Below are positions 24,445 through 34,621 of a DNA stretch of 35,015 nucleotides, piece by piece. The stretch is from NCBI RefSeq assembly GCF_002250835.2, contig NZ_NOJY02000033.1, positions 1 to 35,015 of the forward strand, written 5' to 3'. Position 1 is the first letter of the stretch. Every line of letters starts with the position of its first letter. The notes below the pieces were generated by a model that did not search any database, was not told where the DNA came from, and saw only the letters and a program-made list of their open reading frames with translations. The stretch is from Romboutsia weinsteinii (GTDB lineage: Bacteria > Bacillota > Clostridia > Peptostreptococcales > Peptostreptococcaceae). The translations under genes were made by a program, and so were the position numbers.

Positions 24445-24864
24445 ATGAATGCAAAAATTAATATAACAACTACTCAGTATGATGAACATGGAAAAACAGA
24501 TACTATTAAAGTTGATGTTTTAGGTAATATAGTTAACAAAAATAATCATATATACTTAATATATAAAGAAAAAGAAGAGGGTATTGAGGTAACTACAACG
24601 ATTAAAATATTAGATGATGAGATTAGCGTCAAAAGATTTGGAGGAGCTAATTCAACAATGGTATTTAAAAAAGGGAGTAATCATGCAACCAAATATAAAA
24701 CTCCTCAAGGTATTTTTATCATAGATACAGATACAAAAGAATTAGAAATAGATATAAAAGAAAATGAATATATAAAAATAGGGATAGACTACAATATAAG
24801 TATTATGAATATATTTAATGGTAGAAATAAAATGGAGATATATGTAGTTCCTGAAATTAAATAA
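24445..24864 (+). CDS. DUF1934 protein (YwiB-like beta-barrel)
   Basis: The 139-residue protein consists of alternating strands (INITTTQYD, TIKVDVLGN, HIYLIYKEKEEGIEVTTTIK, VKRFGGANSTMVF) ending in YNISIMN and KMEIYVV. This is the calycin-like pattern of DUF1934 proteins such as YwiB, of unknown function. AGGAGG lies 8 nt before the ATG. It stands alone between the murI terminator and its own. Confidence 0.85.
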   Translation: MNAKINITTTQYDEHGKTDTIKVDVLGNIVNKNNHIYLIYKEKEEGIEVTTTIKILDDEISVKRFGGANSTMVFKKGSNHATKYKTPQGIFIIDTDTKELEIDIKENEYIKIGIDYNISIMNIFNGRNKMEIYVVPEIK

Positions 24865-24896
24865 AAGGTAGTGAAAAAACTACCTTTTATTTAATT
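24861..24896. terminator. terminator after the DUF1934 gene
   Basis: ATAAAAGGTAG (24861-24871) pairs perfectly with 24880-24890 across an 8-nt A-rich loop, with A-rich and T-rich flanks. The stem begins within the stop codon. Confidence 0.85.
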
Positions 24897-25021
24897 TATT
24901 TGGTATTATTATATATAACAAAAATTTATAACTTTTGAAAACTGATACAAGGATTTATGGTTTTTTTATAGAAATTATTATCTGTAAAACGTTAAAAAAA
25001 ATAAGTGTAAGAGGGATAAGT

Positions 25022-26407
25022 ATGATATTTGATAAAGTATTGAGTACTATAAATAAATACGATTTAATACAGCAGGGAGATAAAATTGTACTGGGACTTT
25101 CAGGAGGTCCAGATTCAGTTTGTTTACTGCATATATTGAATAGATTAAAACCTGAGTTAAATATAGAAATATATGCTGCCCATCTAAACCACAGAATAAG
25201 AGGCATAGAAGCTCAAAAAGATGCTTTATATGTTGCTAAGCTTTGTGAAGATATGGGTATAACTTGTTTTGTAAAATCAATAGATGTTCCTAAGTATTGT
25301 GAACAAAATGGGGTATCTATAGAAGAAGGAGCAAGAAAACTTAGATATGAAATGTTCCATGAAATAAAAGAAAATACAAAATCAAATAAAATAGCTGTAG
25401 GTCATAACCTAAATGATCAAGCTGAGACAGTGTTGATGCGTATGATGAGAGGAACAGGTCTTCATGGGTTAACTGGAATAGGATATGTTAGAGATAACGT
25501 TATAGTAAGACCTATTTTAGACATAGAAAGAAGTGAGATTGAAAACTACTGTCAATATCATAATTTAAATCCAAGAATAGATAAATCAAATTTAGAAAAC
25601 ATATATACTAGAAATAAAGTTAGGCTAGAACTCATACCATATATGAGGGAGAATTTTAATTCTAATATAGTAGAATCTGTTGTGAGGATGAGTAATAGTC
25701 TTAGAAGTGACAGTGAGTACATAGAAAAAGATGCTGAGGAGAAATTCAAACAAGTATCTAGAATAACTAATGATTCTGTAGAAATATACTTAGATGAATA
25801 TATATCAATGCATAACTCAATAAAGACTAGAATACTTAGAAATGCTGTTAAGCAGGTACTAGGAGATACAAACTTCTTAGATCAAAAACATATAGAAGAT
25901 ATTATGGATCTGGAAGGAGAAAATAAAATTAATAAAAGGATATCTCTTCCTAGGGGTGTATTTGTATATAGGAAAAACGATAGAATAATTTTAACTACTA
26001 AAGAAATAGTTAATAATGAAATCAGTTTTTGCTATAATATACCTATCAATGGATTTTTCAAGATAAAAGAGTTAGATATAATGTTAGAAACCCAAGTTAT
26101 TAGCATAGACAGATATAAGAATATGAAAGTTGATAAAATGTCTAAAGGGTTTGACTTTAATAAAGTAAAAGGAGGTATTCTAGTAAGAAACAGAGAGCAA
26201 GGAGATAAGATAAAGCTTCATGCTGGTAGTAAAAAGATTAAAGACCTATTTATAGATTTAAAAATACCTAGAGAAGAGAGATGTAAGATTCCAGTAATTA
26301 CTGATGAACAAGGTATACTATGTGTAGGTGATTATAGAATGAGTGAAGATTATAAAATTGATGAACAAACAAAAGAAGTCTTAAAGATTGGCTTTAAGAA
26401 ACTTTAG
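25022..26407 (+). CDS. tilS: tRNA(Ile)-lysidine synthetase
   Basis: The 461-residue enzyme converts C34 of the AUA-reading tRNA-Ile to lysidine with ATP. The PP-loop motif SGGPDS is at 27-32, followed by AAHLNHRIRG, VGHNLNDQAETVLMRMMRG and the C-terminal NREQGDKIKLHAGSKKIKDL of full-length TilS. The start at 25022 has GAGGGAT upstream. An extension of 29 codons to 24935 has no ribosome binding site and odd composition. AUA is the dominant Ile codon in this genome region, which makes the enzyme essential. ftsH follows at 32 bp. Confidence 0.95.
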   Translation: MIFDKVLSTINKYDLIQQGDKIVLGLSGGPDSVCLLHILNRLKPELNIEIYAAHLNHRIRGIEAQKDALYVAKLCEDMGITCFVKSIDVPKYCEQNGVSIEEGARKLRYEMFHEIKENTKSNKIAVGHNLNDQAETVLMRMMRGTGLHGLTGIGYVRDNVIVRPILDIERSEIENYCQYHNLNPRIDKSNLENIYTRNKVRLELIPYMRENFNSNIVESVVRMSNSLRSDSEYIEKDAEEKFKQVSRITNDSVEIYLDEYISMHNSIKTRILRNAVKQVLGDTNFLDQKHIEDIMDLEGENKINKRISLPRGVFVYRKNDRIILTTKEIVNNEISFCYNIPINGFFKIKELDIMLETQVISIDRYKNMKVDKMSKGFDFNKVKGGILVRNREQGDKIKLHAGSKKIKDLFIDLKIPREERCKIPVITDEQGILCVGDYRMSEDYKIDEQTKEVLKIGFKKL

Positions 26408-26439
26408 TATAAAAACAACGTATGAAAGGAGGGCTTCTT

Positions 26440-28386
26440 TTGAACAAAATTTTAAAGGGAGCAGGTTTTTATCTACTAATTTTCATAATTATAATAGGTA
26501 TAGTTCAATTCTCTGGTAGTCCAACAGAACAAGTTAAACCTCTAGAATTTTCTAAGGTATACAGAGAATTAACAGAAGGTAATATATCAAGACTATACTT
26601 TATAAACGAAACTGCTGTAGAAGGAACTCTAAAAGATAGCAACACTAAATTTACATCATATGTACCAAAGGAAATAATGGGGGATAAGTTTGCTGATGAA
26701 GTTTTACAACAAGCAATGGACGGCAAACTAGCATTTGGTGGTGAAGCAAAACCATCAACACCTTGGTTTATTGAAATGCTACCTACATTATTATTACTAT
26801 TCTTTATGGGAATACTTTGGTTTGTATTTATGAATCAGTCTCAAGGTGGAGGCGGAAAGGTTATGAGTTTTGGTAAATCAAAAGCCAAAGTTCATAAGGA
26901 TGATGAAAAAACTAGAGTTACATTTAAAGAAGTAGCAGGGCTTAATGAAGAAAAAGAAGATTTACAAGAAGTCGTTGATTTCTTAAAGAATCCAAAGAAA
27001 TATATAGACCTAGGAGCCAGAATACCAAAAGGTATACTTATGGTAGGTCCTCCAGGTACAGGTAAAACGTATTTATCAAGAGCAGTTGCTGGAGAAGCAG
27101 GAGTTCCATTCTTTAGTATAAGTGGTTCTGATTTCGTTGAAATGTTTGTTGGGGTAGGTGCTTCAAGAGTAAGAGATTTATTCGAGCAAGCTAAGAAAAA
27201 TTCTCCAGCTATAATATTCATAGATGAGATAGATGCTGTTGGTAGAAAAAGAGGAGCAGGTCTTGGTGGTGGACATGATGAAAGAGAACAAACACTTAAC
27301 CAATTACTTGTTGAGATGGATGGATTTGGTGTAAACCAAGGTATAATAATCATGGCTGCAACAAATAGACCAGATATACTTGACCCAGCATTACTTAGAC
27401 CAGGTAGATTTGATAGACAGGTCGTAGTAGGAGCTCCGGATGTTAAAGGTAGAGAAGCTATATTTAAAGTTCACTCTAAGAATAAGCCTTTAGCTGATGA
27501 TGTAAAAATTGAAGTATTAGCAAGAAGAACTCCTGGATTTACTCCAGCAGATATAGAGAACTTAATGAATGAAGCAGCAATACTTACTGCCAGAAAAAGA
27601 GAAAAGAAAATCCAAATGGAAACTATAGAAGAAGCTATAACTAAAGTTATCGCAGGTGTAGCTAAGAAATCTAGAGTAATAAGTGAACCAGAAAGAAGAC
27701 TTACAGCTTATCATGAAGCAGGGCATGCAGTATGTGCTCATATACTTCCTAATGTGAGTCCGGTTCATCAGGTTACTATAGTTCCAAGAGGTAGAGCTGG
27801 TGGATTTACTATGCAGCTTCCTGTAGAAGATAAATTCTACGCAACTAAGAACGAAATGAAGGAAAATATAGTTGTATTACTTGGAGGTAGAGTGGCAGAA
27901 GAGTTGGTACTAGAAGATATATCTACTGGTGCTTCAAACGACTTAGAGAGAGTTACATCGACTTCAAGAGATATGGTTACTAAATATGGAATGAGTTCTA
28001 AGCTTGGACCAATGACATTTGGTGATGGTGATGATGAAGTATTCTTAGGTAATAGTTTCGCTACTAAGAGAAACTACTCAGAAGAAGTTGCTTCAGAAAT
28101 AGATAAAGAAGTAAGACGTATAGTTGATGCTGCTTATAGAGAAACTAAGCATCTATTAGAAGAAAACATGGATAGATTAGAGTATGTGGCTCAAGCACTA
28201 TTAATACATGAAACTCTAGATGCAGATCAATTTATAAAAGCATTTAACAAAGAATTATCTTTAGATGTTGTAGAAACTGTAGCTACAGAAGATGTAGAAA
28301 TGGATAATACAACTATAGATTTATCTAAAAAAGAAGATATAAAAGTTGATATAACTAAAAAATCTGATGAATCAGATGATAAATAG
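26440..28386 (+). CDS. ftsH: ATP-dependent zinc metalloprotease FtsH
   Basis: The 648-residue membrane AAA+ protease degrades membrane and regulatory proteins. It has a first membrane helix (10-24), a short external domain, a second helix (about 113-131), Walker A GPPGTGKT (203-210), Walker B IIFIDEID (258-265), the pore loop MFVG, the second region of homology ending RPGRFDRQ, and the zinc site HEAGH (425-429). I choose the TTG at 26440 because AAAGGAGGG lies 6 nt upstream. The ATG at 26422 precedes that site. It is downstream of tilS as in Bacillus. Confidence 0.96.
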   Translation: MNKILKGAGFYLLIFIIIIGIVQFSGSPTEQVKPLEFSKVYRELTEGNISRLYFINETAVEGTLKDSNTKFTSYVPKEIMGDKFADEVLQQAMDGKLAFGGEAKPSTPWFIEMLPTLLLLFFMGILWFVFMNQSQGGGGKVMSFGKSKAKVHKDDEKTRVTFKEVAGLNEEKEDLQEVVDFLKNPKKYIDLGARIPKGILMVGPPGTGKTYLSRAVAGEAGVPFFSISGSDFVEMFVGVGASRVRDLFEQAKKNSPAIIFIDEIDAVGRKRGAGLGGGHDEREQTLNQLLVEMDGFGVNQGIIIMAATNRPDILDPALLRPGRFDRQVVVGAPDVKGREAIFKVHSKNKPLADDVKIEVLARRTPGFTPADIENLMNEAAILTARKREKKIQMETIEEAITKVIAGVAKKSRVISEPERRLTAYHEAGHAVCAHILPNVSPVHQVTIVPRGRAGGFTMQLPVEDKFYATKNEMKENIVVLLGGRVAEELVLEDISTGASNDLERVTSTSRDMVTKYGMSSKLGPMTFGDGDDEVFLGNSFATKRNYSEEVASEIDKEVRRIVDAAYRETKHLLEENMDRLEYVAQALLIHETLDADQFIKAFNKELSLDVVETVATEDVEMDNTTIDLSKKEDIKVDITKKSDESDDK

Positions 28387-28388
28387 AC

Positions 28389-28418
28389 AAAAAGGAGCCT
28401 AGATATAGGTTCCTTTTT
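28389..28418 (+). terminator. terminator of tilS-ftsH
   Basis: AAAAAGGAGCCT (28389-28400) pairs with 28407-28418 with one G-U pair, ending in five T. Confidence 0.87.
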
Positions 28419-28503
28419 AGGTTAAAGGAATTTTATGTATAATATATTTGATTTATAATTATATTATAAGGTAGATATAATCATATTAAGTTAGAGGTGC
28501 TAT

Positions 28504-29481
28504 ATGAGAGATAAAATTATAGAGGTTATACTAAATAGTGAAAATGAATTTATTTCAGGAGAAGAACTATCGAAGCAATTAGGAGTATCGAGAGCAGCTA
28601 TATGGAAACATATTAAAGCATTAAAAGAAAGTGGGTATAATATAGAGTCTGTAAATAGAAAAGGGTATAGATTAGTAGAGAAACCTGTTGATTTATTAAC
28701 ATCTCAAAATATATGCCATGACCTAGATACAAACTTTATAGGGCAAAACATCATACATTTTGAAACAATAGACTCTACGAATGATTATGCTAAGCAAGTT
28801 GCAGGTAATCATGTTGATGGTACTGTGATAATAAGTGAAGAACAAACAAAAGGCAGAGGGAGACTGGGAAGACAATTCCAATCAAATGTAAATGAAGGCA
28901 TCTGGATGACTATAATATTAAAGCCAGATATACTACCAACACAGGCTCCATTCATAACTTTAATAGCAGGAGCTAGTATAGCAAAAGCATTGAATGACTT
29001 AGGAGTAAATACTTCAATCAAATGGCCTAATGATGTTATCTTAAATGGCAAGAAACTATGTGGCATACTTACAGAATTATCAGCAGAGATAGAGAGAGTA
29101 AATCATATTATCTTAGGTATAGGCATCAATGTAAAAACTATGGAGTTTGATTCGGAAATATCTCAAGTTGCTACATCACTACATAAAGAAGGATATAAAT
29201 TATCGAGAGTAGATATAGTAAGGGGAATATTGAGTCAGCTTGAAAAACTATATACTGATTATATAGAAAGTAATTCAAAGGAAGAAACTTTAAAAATTTG
29301 TAGACAATATTCTGCTGTAATCGGCAAAGAAGTATATGCTTTAAAAGGTGGAGATAGAGAACTTGTAAAATGTTTAGATATAAATGAAGATGGAAACCTG
29401 ATAGTAGAAAAAGAAGATAAAAGCATAAAGGAAATTATGTCTGGCGAAATTTCTATAAGAGGGTTAAATGGATATATATAA
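28504..29481 (+). CDS. birA: biotin--protein ligase and biotin operon repressor
   Basis: The 325-residue bifunctional BirA activates biotin as biotinyl-AMP, transfers it to carboxylase carrier domains and represses biotin genes. The winged helix is at 1-60 (SGEELSKQLGVSRAAIWKHI). The ligase domain has TIDSTND (88-94), the ATP/biotin loop GRGRLGR (117-123) and KWPNDVILNGKKLCGIL (173-189), plus the small C-terminal SH3-like domain (IMSGEISIRGLNG). The ATG follows AGAGGTG. No biotin gene lies beside it. Confidence 0.95.
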   Translation: MRDKIIEVILNSENEFISGEELSKQLGVSRAAIWKHIKALKESGYNIESVNRKGYRLVEKPVDLLTSQNICHDLDTNFIGQNIIHFETIDSTNDYAKQVAGNHVDGTVIISEEQTKGRGRLGRQFQSNVNEGIWMTIILKPDILPTQAPFITLIAGASIAKALNDLGVNTSIKWPNDVILNGKKLCGILTELSAEIERVNHIILGIGINVKTMEFDSEISQVATSLHKEGYKLSRVDIVRGILSQLEKLYTDYIESNSKEETLKICRQYSAVIGKEVYALKGGDRELVKCLDINEDGNLIVEKEDKSIKEIMSGEISIRGLNGYI

Positions 29482-29493
29482 GGTAAAAATAAG

Positions 29494-29527
29494 AATTGTT
29501 GACAATTAGAATTGCTATTGATAAAAT
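29494..29527 (+). promoter_or_regulatory. sigma-A promoter with an overlapping palindrome before the ECF S-component gene
   Basis: TTGACA (29499-29504), 17 bp, TAAAAT (29522-29527) form a near-consensus promoter 13 bp after birA. The -35 lies inside a perfect inverted repeat AATTGT-TG-ACAATT (29494-29507), which could be a repressor site. Confidence 0.7.
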
Positions 29528-29533
29528 TGTTTT

Positions 29534-29655
29534 TGTTATAGCTGGTATCTTTAATTTTAAGAACCTGACTATTTTATATAAATATAATTTAATATATTAC
29601 TATTTAAAAAATTAGAAGTCCGGCATCTTTATGAGCTGGAACGGAGGTGTTTTTT
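29534..29655 (+). promoter_or_regulatory. structured 5' leader of the ECF S-component gene
   Basis: About 122 nt separate the predicted start from the ATG. Two hairpins are visible. The first is at 29544-29565: GGT, a bulged A, then TCTT pairing with AAGA and ACC. The second is at 29619-29640: TCCGGC with GCTGGA, plus a 2-bp inner helix and bulge. The second ends 2 nt before the GGAGGTG ribosome binding site. The two hairpins share a GGyATCTTTA segment. This could be a cis-acting RNA; the class is not identified. Confidence 0.45.
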
Positions 29656-30318
29656 ATGATGAACAAACAAGTATCAGTAAGAAGCAGTATGAATGTTAGA
29701 AGGATGACTATAATAGGTGTACTTTCAGCTATATCAATTATGTTATCTATGACTCCATTAGGATTTATTCCTGTAGGACCTACAAAAGCAACTATAATGC
29801 ATATACCTGTAATAATAGGTGCCATAGTTGAAGGACCAATAGTTGGAGCAACTGTAGGATTTATATTTGGATTTACGAGTCTTTTTAAAGCTCTTACTGA
29901 GCCAACAATAACGTCTTTTGCGTTTATTAATCCACTAGTATCTATACTTCCGAGAGTGTTGATAGGAATACTAGCGTATTATGTATATGAGTTGGCTATG
30001 AAGCTGACTAAAAAAGCATATGTATCTGGTTTAATAACAGGCGCTATAGGATCTATAGCTAACACGGCAGGTGTTCTAGGTATGATTTATATGTTATATG
30101 GTGCAAGATATGCTGAGGCATTAGGATCAAATGCTTCTTCGGCAGGAACACTTATATTTACTCTAGGTGCAACTAATGGTATACCAGAAGCTATAGTCGG
30201 AGCGTTGGTAATATCTGCTGTTATAACAGCACTAAAGAAAAGCAAAAAATCTAATAATCCACAATATGTAAGATTAGAGGAAGATGTTGTGGTTTTAGTA
30301 GATGAAAGCGAAAAATAG
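29656..30318 (+). CDS. ECF transporter S component, probable pantothenate carrier
   Basis: The 220-residue membrane protein has five to six helices with the ECF S-component pattern: RRMTIIGVLSAISIMLSMTP, then LGFIPVGPTKATIMHIPVII and the GATVGFIFGFTSLFKAL helix. S components bind a vitamin and share the EcfAAT energy module, which is encoded elsewhere. The sequence looks like the PanT-type group, and the next gene is pantothenate kinase, so pantothenate is the best guess. I choose the ATG at 29656, 6 nt after GGAGGTG; a second ATG follows directly. Confidence 0.8.
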   Translation: MMNKQVSVRSSMNVRRMTIIGVLSAISIMLSMTPLGFIPVGPTKATIMHIPVIIGAIVEGPIVGATVGFIFGFTSLFKALTEPTITSFAFINPLVSILPRVLIGILAYYVYELAMKLTKKAYVSGLITGAIGSIANTAGVLGMIYMLYGARYAEALGSNASSAGTLIFTLGATNGIPEAIVGALVISAVITALKKSKKSNNPQYVRLEEDVVVLVDESEK

Positions 30319-30336
30319 AAAGAAGGTTAATGATAT

Positions 30337-31107
30337 ATGCTTTTAGTATTTGACGTTGGAAATACCAATATGGTTTTAGGTATATATGAAAATAATGAGT
30401 TAACAAAGTATTGGAGAATTAATACTGATAAAGAGAAAACTTCTGATGAGTATGGTATATTAATTAATAACCTATTCCAATATGATAAAATAGATATGGA
30501 CAAGATAGAGGATGTAATAATATCATCTGTTGTACCGAATGTTATGCATTCACTTGAAAACTTCTGCTTGAAATATTGCAAGAAGCAACCATTAATAGTA
30601 GGTCCTGGTATAAAAACAGGCCTAAACATAAAATATGATAATCCTAAGCAGGTCGGTGCTGATAGAATAGTAAATGCAGTAGCAGGAATCGAAAAATATG
30701 GATATCCTTTAATACTTGTTGATTTTGGGACTGCAACTACATTCTGTGCTATATCCGAAAAAGGTGAGTACTTAGGTGGAACGATAGCTCCTGGGATAAA
30801 AATATCAAGTGAAGCTTTATTCCAAAGAGCATCTAAACTTCCAAGAGTAGAACTTATTAAGCCGGGGATGACTATAGGTAAAAATACTGTATCAGCTATG
30901 CAGGCAGGTATTATATATGGTTATGTAGGTTTAGTTGATAAAATAATTGATATGATGAAAAAAGAGTTAAATAGTGAAGATATAAAAGTAGTAGCTACTG
31001 GTGGACTATCAACACTTATTGCATCAGAGACTGATAGCATAGACTGTGTAGATAAGTTTTTAACTTTAGAAGGTCTGAAAGTAATATACGAAAAGAATAA
31101 AGAATAA
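30337..31107 (+). CDS. coaX: type III pantothenate kinase
   Basis: The 256-residue enzyme phosphorylates pantothenate in the first step of coenzyme A synthesis. The ASKHA-fold signatures are FDVGNTN (5-11) with Asp6, the substrate motif GADRIVNA (107-114), DFGTATTF (129-136) and ATGGLS near 220. It lies 18 bp after the S-component gene with AGAAGG before the ATG, so uptake and trapping of the vitamin are encoded together. Confidence 0.95.
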   Translation: MLLVFDVGNTNMVLGIYENNELTKYWRINTDKEKTSDEYGILINNLFQYDKIDMDKIEDVIISSVVPNVMHSLENFCLKYCKKQPLIVGPGIKTGLNIKYDNPKQVGADRIVNAVAGIEKYGYPLILVDFGTATTFCAISEKGEYLGGTIAPGIKISSEALFQRASKLPRVELIKPGMTIGKNTVSAMQAGIIYGYVGLVDKIIDMMKKELNSEDIKVVATGGLSTLIASETDSIDCVDKFLTLEGLKVIYEKNKE

Positions 31108-31114
31108 TAAATAG

Positions 31115-31146
31115 AGGAACTGGATTATATAACCAGTTCCTTTTGT
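31115..31146 (+). terminator. terminator after coaX
   Basis: AGGAACTGG (31115-31123) pairs with CCAGTTCCT (31133-31141) across a 9-nt loop, followed by TTT. Confidence 0.8.
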
Positions 31147-31218
31147 GATTATATAGGATATAAATAATAGAAAGTATATGTAGACACTATATTTAAGTTT
31201 GTAGTAATATTATCTTTG

Positions 31219-31248
31219 TTGAAAAATACTTGGAAATTAAACTATTAT
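31219..31248 (+). promoter_or_regulatory. candidate promoter of dus
   Basis: TTGAAA (31219-31224), 18 bp, TATTAT (31243-31248). A second overlapping option is TTGGAA (31230-31235), 16 bp, TAAAAT (31252-31257). Confidence 0.45.
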
Positions 31249-31283
31249 GGATAAAATATATATATAAAATAAAGGAGAATAAT

Positions 31284-32258
31284 ATGAAAATAGGTAATGT
31301 CGAATTACAAAATAAAGTTTTCTTATCACCTATGGCAGGCGTTACAGACCTTCCTTTTAGATTGATATGTAAAGAGCATAATTGTGGGATGCTATATACA
31401 GAAATGATAAATGCAAAAGCCCTTTGCTACGATGATGAAAACACTAAAAAGATGCTAAAAATAGAGGATGAAGAACATCCTGTTGCTGTTCAAATATTTG
31501 GATCAGATCCTCAGTATATGGGGAGAGCGGCTGAAATAATGAATCAATATCCTAATGAGATACTTGATATAAATATGGGATGTCCAGCTCCTAAGGTAGT
31601 TAAAAATGGAGATGGATCGGCGCTTATGAAAAATCCTAAGTTAGCAGAAGAAGTTTTAAAAGCTGTTGTTAAGAACTCTACTAAACCTGTAACTTTAAAA
31701 ATAAGAAAAGGCTGGGATGATGACAATGTAAATGCAGTAGAAATAGCTAAAATAGCAGAAGCAAGTGGAATAAGTGCATTAGCTATACATGGAAGAACTA
31801 GAGAACAATATTATTCTGGTAAGGCTGATTGGGACATAATAGCTAAAATAAAAGAAAGTATAAACATACCTGTTATAGGTAATGGAGATGTATTTACAGT
31901 TGAAGATGCAAAAAATATGATAGATAAAACAAACTGTGATGCTATAATGATAGGTAGGGGAGCTCAAGGTAATCCATGGATATTTGAAAGAATAAACCAC
32001 TATATGCAAACAGGAGAAGTATTACCTGAACCTGGTTGTGAAGAAAAAATAAGTACTGCAATTAAACATTTAGGTTTAGCGGTTGAGGAACATGGAGAAT
32101 ATATAGCGGTAAGAGAAATGAGAAAGCATATTGCATGGTACTTAAAAGGTCTTAGGAATTCAGCTAGGATAAGGGATGAAGTAAATAAGATCGAAAGTTA
32201 TGAAGAGGTAGTAGCTAAGTTAAACAACTACAAGGCTGACGCCTTGACATTAGGATAA
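31284..32258 (+). CDS. dusB: tRNA-dihydrouridine synthase
   Basis: The 324-residue flavoenzyme reduces uridines in tRNA to dihydrouridine. It shows LSPMAGVTDLPFR (14-26), the catalytic Cys100 in DINMGCPAPKVVKNGDGSAL, KIRKGWDD, HGRTREQYYSGKADW and the FMN-phosphate region IGRGAQGNPWIFE. The DusB assignment rests on the overall motif set. The start at 31284 has AAAGGAG; the in-frame extension to 31230 lacks a site. The last codons contain the -35 of the greA promoter. Confidence 0.92.
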   Translation: MKIGNVELQNKVFLSPMAGVTDLPFRLICKEHNCGMLYTEMINAKALCYDDENTKKMLKIEDEEHPVAVQIFGSDPQYMGRAAEIMNQYPNEILDINMGCPAPKVVKNGDGSALMKNPKLAEEVLKAVVKNSTKPVTLKIRKGWDDDNVNAVEIAKIAEASGISALAIHGRTREQYYSGKADWDIIAKIKESINIPVIGNGDVFTVEDAKNMIDKTNCDAIMIGRGAQGNPWIFERINHYMQTGEVLPEPGCEEKISTAIKHLGLAVEEHGEYIAVREMRKHIAWYLKGLRNSARIRDEVNKIESYEEVVAKLNNYKADALTLG

Positions 32259-32272
32259 TAGTGACATATAAT
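32244..32272 (+). promoter_or_regulatory. consensus sigma-A promoter of greA-lysS
   Basis: TTGACA (32244-32249), 17 bp, TATAAT (32267-32272) match both hexamers and the spacing exactly. The -35 lies inside the last codons of dus, and transcription would start near 32279, about 58 nt before greA. Confidence 0.8.
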
Positions 32273-32336
32273 ATAGCGCATAATTAAAATGTTAATAATA
32301 AAACTATAATAAATAGAGCGAAGGAGTTGTGGGGTT

Positions 32337-32819
32337 ATGGAAGATAATAATAAGGAAATACTGTTAACTCAAGAAGGGTATGACAAATTAGACGAGGAAT
32401 TAGAATATTCGAAAGCTGTAAAGAGAAGAGAGGTAGCTGATAGAATAAAGGTTGCTATATCTTTTGGAGATATATCTGAAAATGCAGAGTACGATGAAGC
32501 TAAAAATGAACAAGCTCAATTAGAAGAAAGAATATTAAAGTTAGAAAACATGCTTAGAAAAGCAGTTATAATAGACGAAAGTAAAATAGACCTTAATGTA
32601 GTAACAATAGGATCTATAGTTAAGGTTGAAGATATAGAGTTTGATGAAGAAGTTGAATATACAATAGTAGGTTCAGCGGAAGCTGATCCATACGATGGTA
32701 AAATATCAAATGAATCACCTGTAGGAAGAGCTCTTTTAGGTAAGGGGATAGGTGAAACAGTAGATGTTCAAGTTCCAGACGGAGTTGCTAAGTTTAAGAT
32801 ATTAGAAATAAGAAGATAG
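32337..32819 (+). CDS. greA: transcription elongation factor GreA
   Basis: The 160-residue GreA rescues backtracked RNA polymerase by stimulating transcript cleavage. The N-terminal coiled coil holds the acidic tip ([22 protein letters not shown], about 45-66), and the C-terminal FKBP-like domain has [21 protein letters not shown] and [16 protein letters not shown]. The ATG follows AAGGAG. lysS follows at 14 bp, and both share the consensus promoter in the end of dus. Confidence 0.95.
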   Translation: MEDNNKEILLTQEGYDKLDEELEYSKAVKRREVADRIKVAISFGDISENAEYDEAKNEQAQLEERILKLENMLRKAVIIDESKIDLNVVTIGSIVKVEDIEFDEEVEYTIVGSAEADPYDGKISNESPVGRALLGKGIGETVDVQVPDGVAKFKILEIRR

Positions 32820-32833
32820 TTGGAGGATAAAAA

Positions 32834-34360
32834 ATGAATAAAGATCAACAAAATGTTCAAGATGATCAAGCACAAGAAAATCTTAGTGAAGTTCTTCAAG
32901 TAAGAAGAGATAAATTAGCTAAGTTACAAGAAATGGGAAGAGATCCTTTCCACCAAAGTAGATATGATAGAACTAGTACTTCTGTGACTATCAAAAATAA
33001 CTTTGAAACTACTGAAGGAACTGTTGTTAAGATAGCTGGACGTATAATGAGTAAAAGAATACAAGGTAAAGCTGGATTCATTGATATACAAGATCAAGAT
33101 GGAAGAATCCAATGTTATGTTAGATTAGATAGAATAGGTGAAGAAGAGTACTCAATATTCTCTACATATGATATAGGAGATATAATAGGGCTTGAAGGTG
33201 AAGTTTTCAAAACTAAGAAAGAAGAGATATCTGTAAAAGCTAACGAAGTTGTATTGTTAAGTAAATCTCTTCAAATATTACCAGAAAAATATCATGGACT
33301 AAAAGACCAAGACTTAAGATATAGACAAAGATACGTTGATTTAATAGTAAATCCAGAAGTTAAAGATGCTTTCTTAACAAGAACTAAAGCACTTAAAGCT
33401 TTAAGATCTTACTTAGACGAAAGAGGTTTCTTAGAAGTTGAGACTCCTATATTAAATACAATAGCTGGTGGTGCAAACGCTAGACCTTTCGTTACTCACC
33501 ATAACACTTTAGATATACCAATGTACTTAAGAATAGCTAACGAGTTATACTTAAAGAGACTTATAGTTGGTGGATTTGATAAAGTATATGAAATGGGTAG
33601 AATGTTTAGAAATGAAGGTATGTCTATAAAGCATAACCCAGAATATACTGCGATGGAATTATATCAAGCATACGCAGATTACACAGATATGATGGAAATA
33701 ACAGAAAACCTTATATCTCATATGGCAGAAGTTGCTACAGGAAGCATGAAGGTTAACTACCAAGGTACTGAAATAGATTTCACTCCTCCATGGAAAAGAA
33801 TGACTATGGAAGATTGTGTTAAGGAATATACAGGTGTAGATTTCTCTACTATAAATACAGATGAAGAAGCTATAGCTATAGCTAAAGAAAAAGGAATAGA
33901 AATAACTCCTGGAATGAGAAGAGGAGAAGTTATAAATGCATTCTTCGAAGAATTTGGTGAAGATAAGTTAATCCAACCAACATTTATAACTCATCATCCG
34001 GTTGAGGTATCGCCTCTTGCTAAGAGAAATGTAGAAGACCCAAGAAGAACTGATAGATTTGAAGCTTTCGCAAACAGATGGGAATTAGCTAATGCATTCT
34101 CTGAACTTAATGACCCAATTGACCAAAAAGGAAGATTTATGGATCAAATGAGAAAGAAAGAATTAGGTGATGACGAAGCTTGTGATATGGATGAAGATTT
34201 CGTAAATGCTTTAGAAGTGGGTCTACCTCCTACAGGTGGATTAGGAATAGGTATAGATAGAACTATAATGCTATTAACTAACTCTACATCTATAAGAGAC
34301 GTATTATTATTCCCTACTATGAAACCGATAGAAAATAATCAAAATAAAATAGAAGAATAG
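32834..34360 (+). CDS. lysS: lysyl-tRNA synthetase, class II
   Basis: The 508-residue class II enzyme charges tRNA-Lys. It has an N-terminal OB-fold anticodon domain ([20 protein letters not shown]), motif 1 near FLEVETPIL, motif 2 with [20 protein letters not shown] and motif 3 with [19 protein letters not shown] precedes the ATG. It is the second gene of the greA-lysS operon and is followed by a very stable terminator, which separates it from the rRNA promoter region. Confidence 0.96.
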   Translation: MNKDQQNVQDDQAQENLSEVLQVRRDKLAKLQEMGRDPFHQSRYDRTSTSVTIKNNFETTEGTVVKIAGRIMSKRIQGKAGFIDIQDQDGRIQCYVRLDRIGEEEYSIFSTYDIGDIIGLEGEVFKTKKEEISVKANEVVLLSKSLQILPEKYHGLKDQDLRYRQRYVDLIVNPEVKDAFLTRTKALKALRSYLDERGFLEVETPILNTIAGGANARPFVTHHNTLDIPMYLRIANELYLKRLIVGGFDKVYEMGRMFRNEGMSIKHNPEYTAMELYQAYADYTDMMEITENLISHMAEVATGSMKVNYQGTEIDFTPPWKRMTMEDCVKEYTGVDFSTINTDEEAIAIAKEKGIEITPGMRRGEVINAFFEEFGEDKLIQPTFITHHPVEVSPLAKRNVEDPRRTDRFEAFANRWELANAFSELNDPIDQKGRFMDQMRKKELGDDEACDMDEDFVNALEVGLPPTGGLGIGIDRTIMLLTNSTSIRDVLLFPTMKPIENNQNKIEE

Positions 34361-34374
34361 AAATATATATAATC

Positions 34375-34425
34375 ATAGACTTATACACGAGTTTTACCTA
34401 ACTTGTGCATAAGTCTATTTTTATT
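34375..34425 (+). terminator. terminator of greA-lysS
   Basis: A 19-bp stem with two G-U pairs (34375-34393 with 34400-34418) and a 6-nt loop is followed by TTTTTA. Confidence 0.9.
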
Positions 34426-34621
34426 TTTGAAATATTAAGTATTAAGTCAACATCAAAACTTAATAACTGATATTTAATTGTGATGCTTGGTATTCTTTGC
34501 TGATAAAAAATACAAAAATGAGATTTATTATAAGAATATAGGTAGAAATTTTTATAAAGGAAAGAGGAATATATATTAGAATATTAATAATTAAATTAAA
34601 AATATAAGGGGGATTTAAAAA

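Noticed and set aside
24935..25021. N-terminal extension of tilS by 29 codons
   Set aside because: It has no ribosome binding site, includes a low-complexity AT-rich stretch, and TilS homologues begin close to the 25022 start.
26892..27353. 153-codon open frame opposite ftsH
   Set aside because: It is the antisense shadow of the conserved AAA domain, with no start signal.
29494..29507. The palindrome after birA as a BirA operator
   Set aside because: BirA sites are widely spaced half-sites of the TTGTTAAC type. This is a compact palindrome and the following genes concern pantothenate, not biotin.
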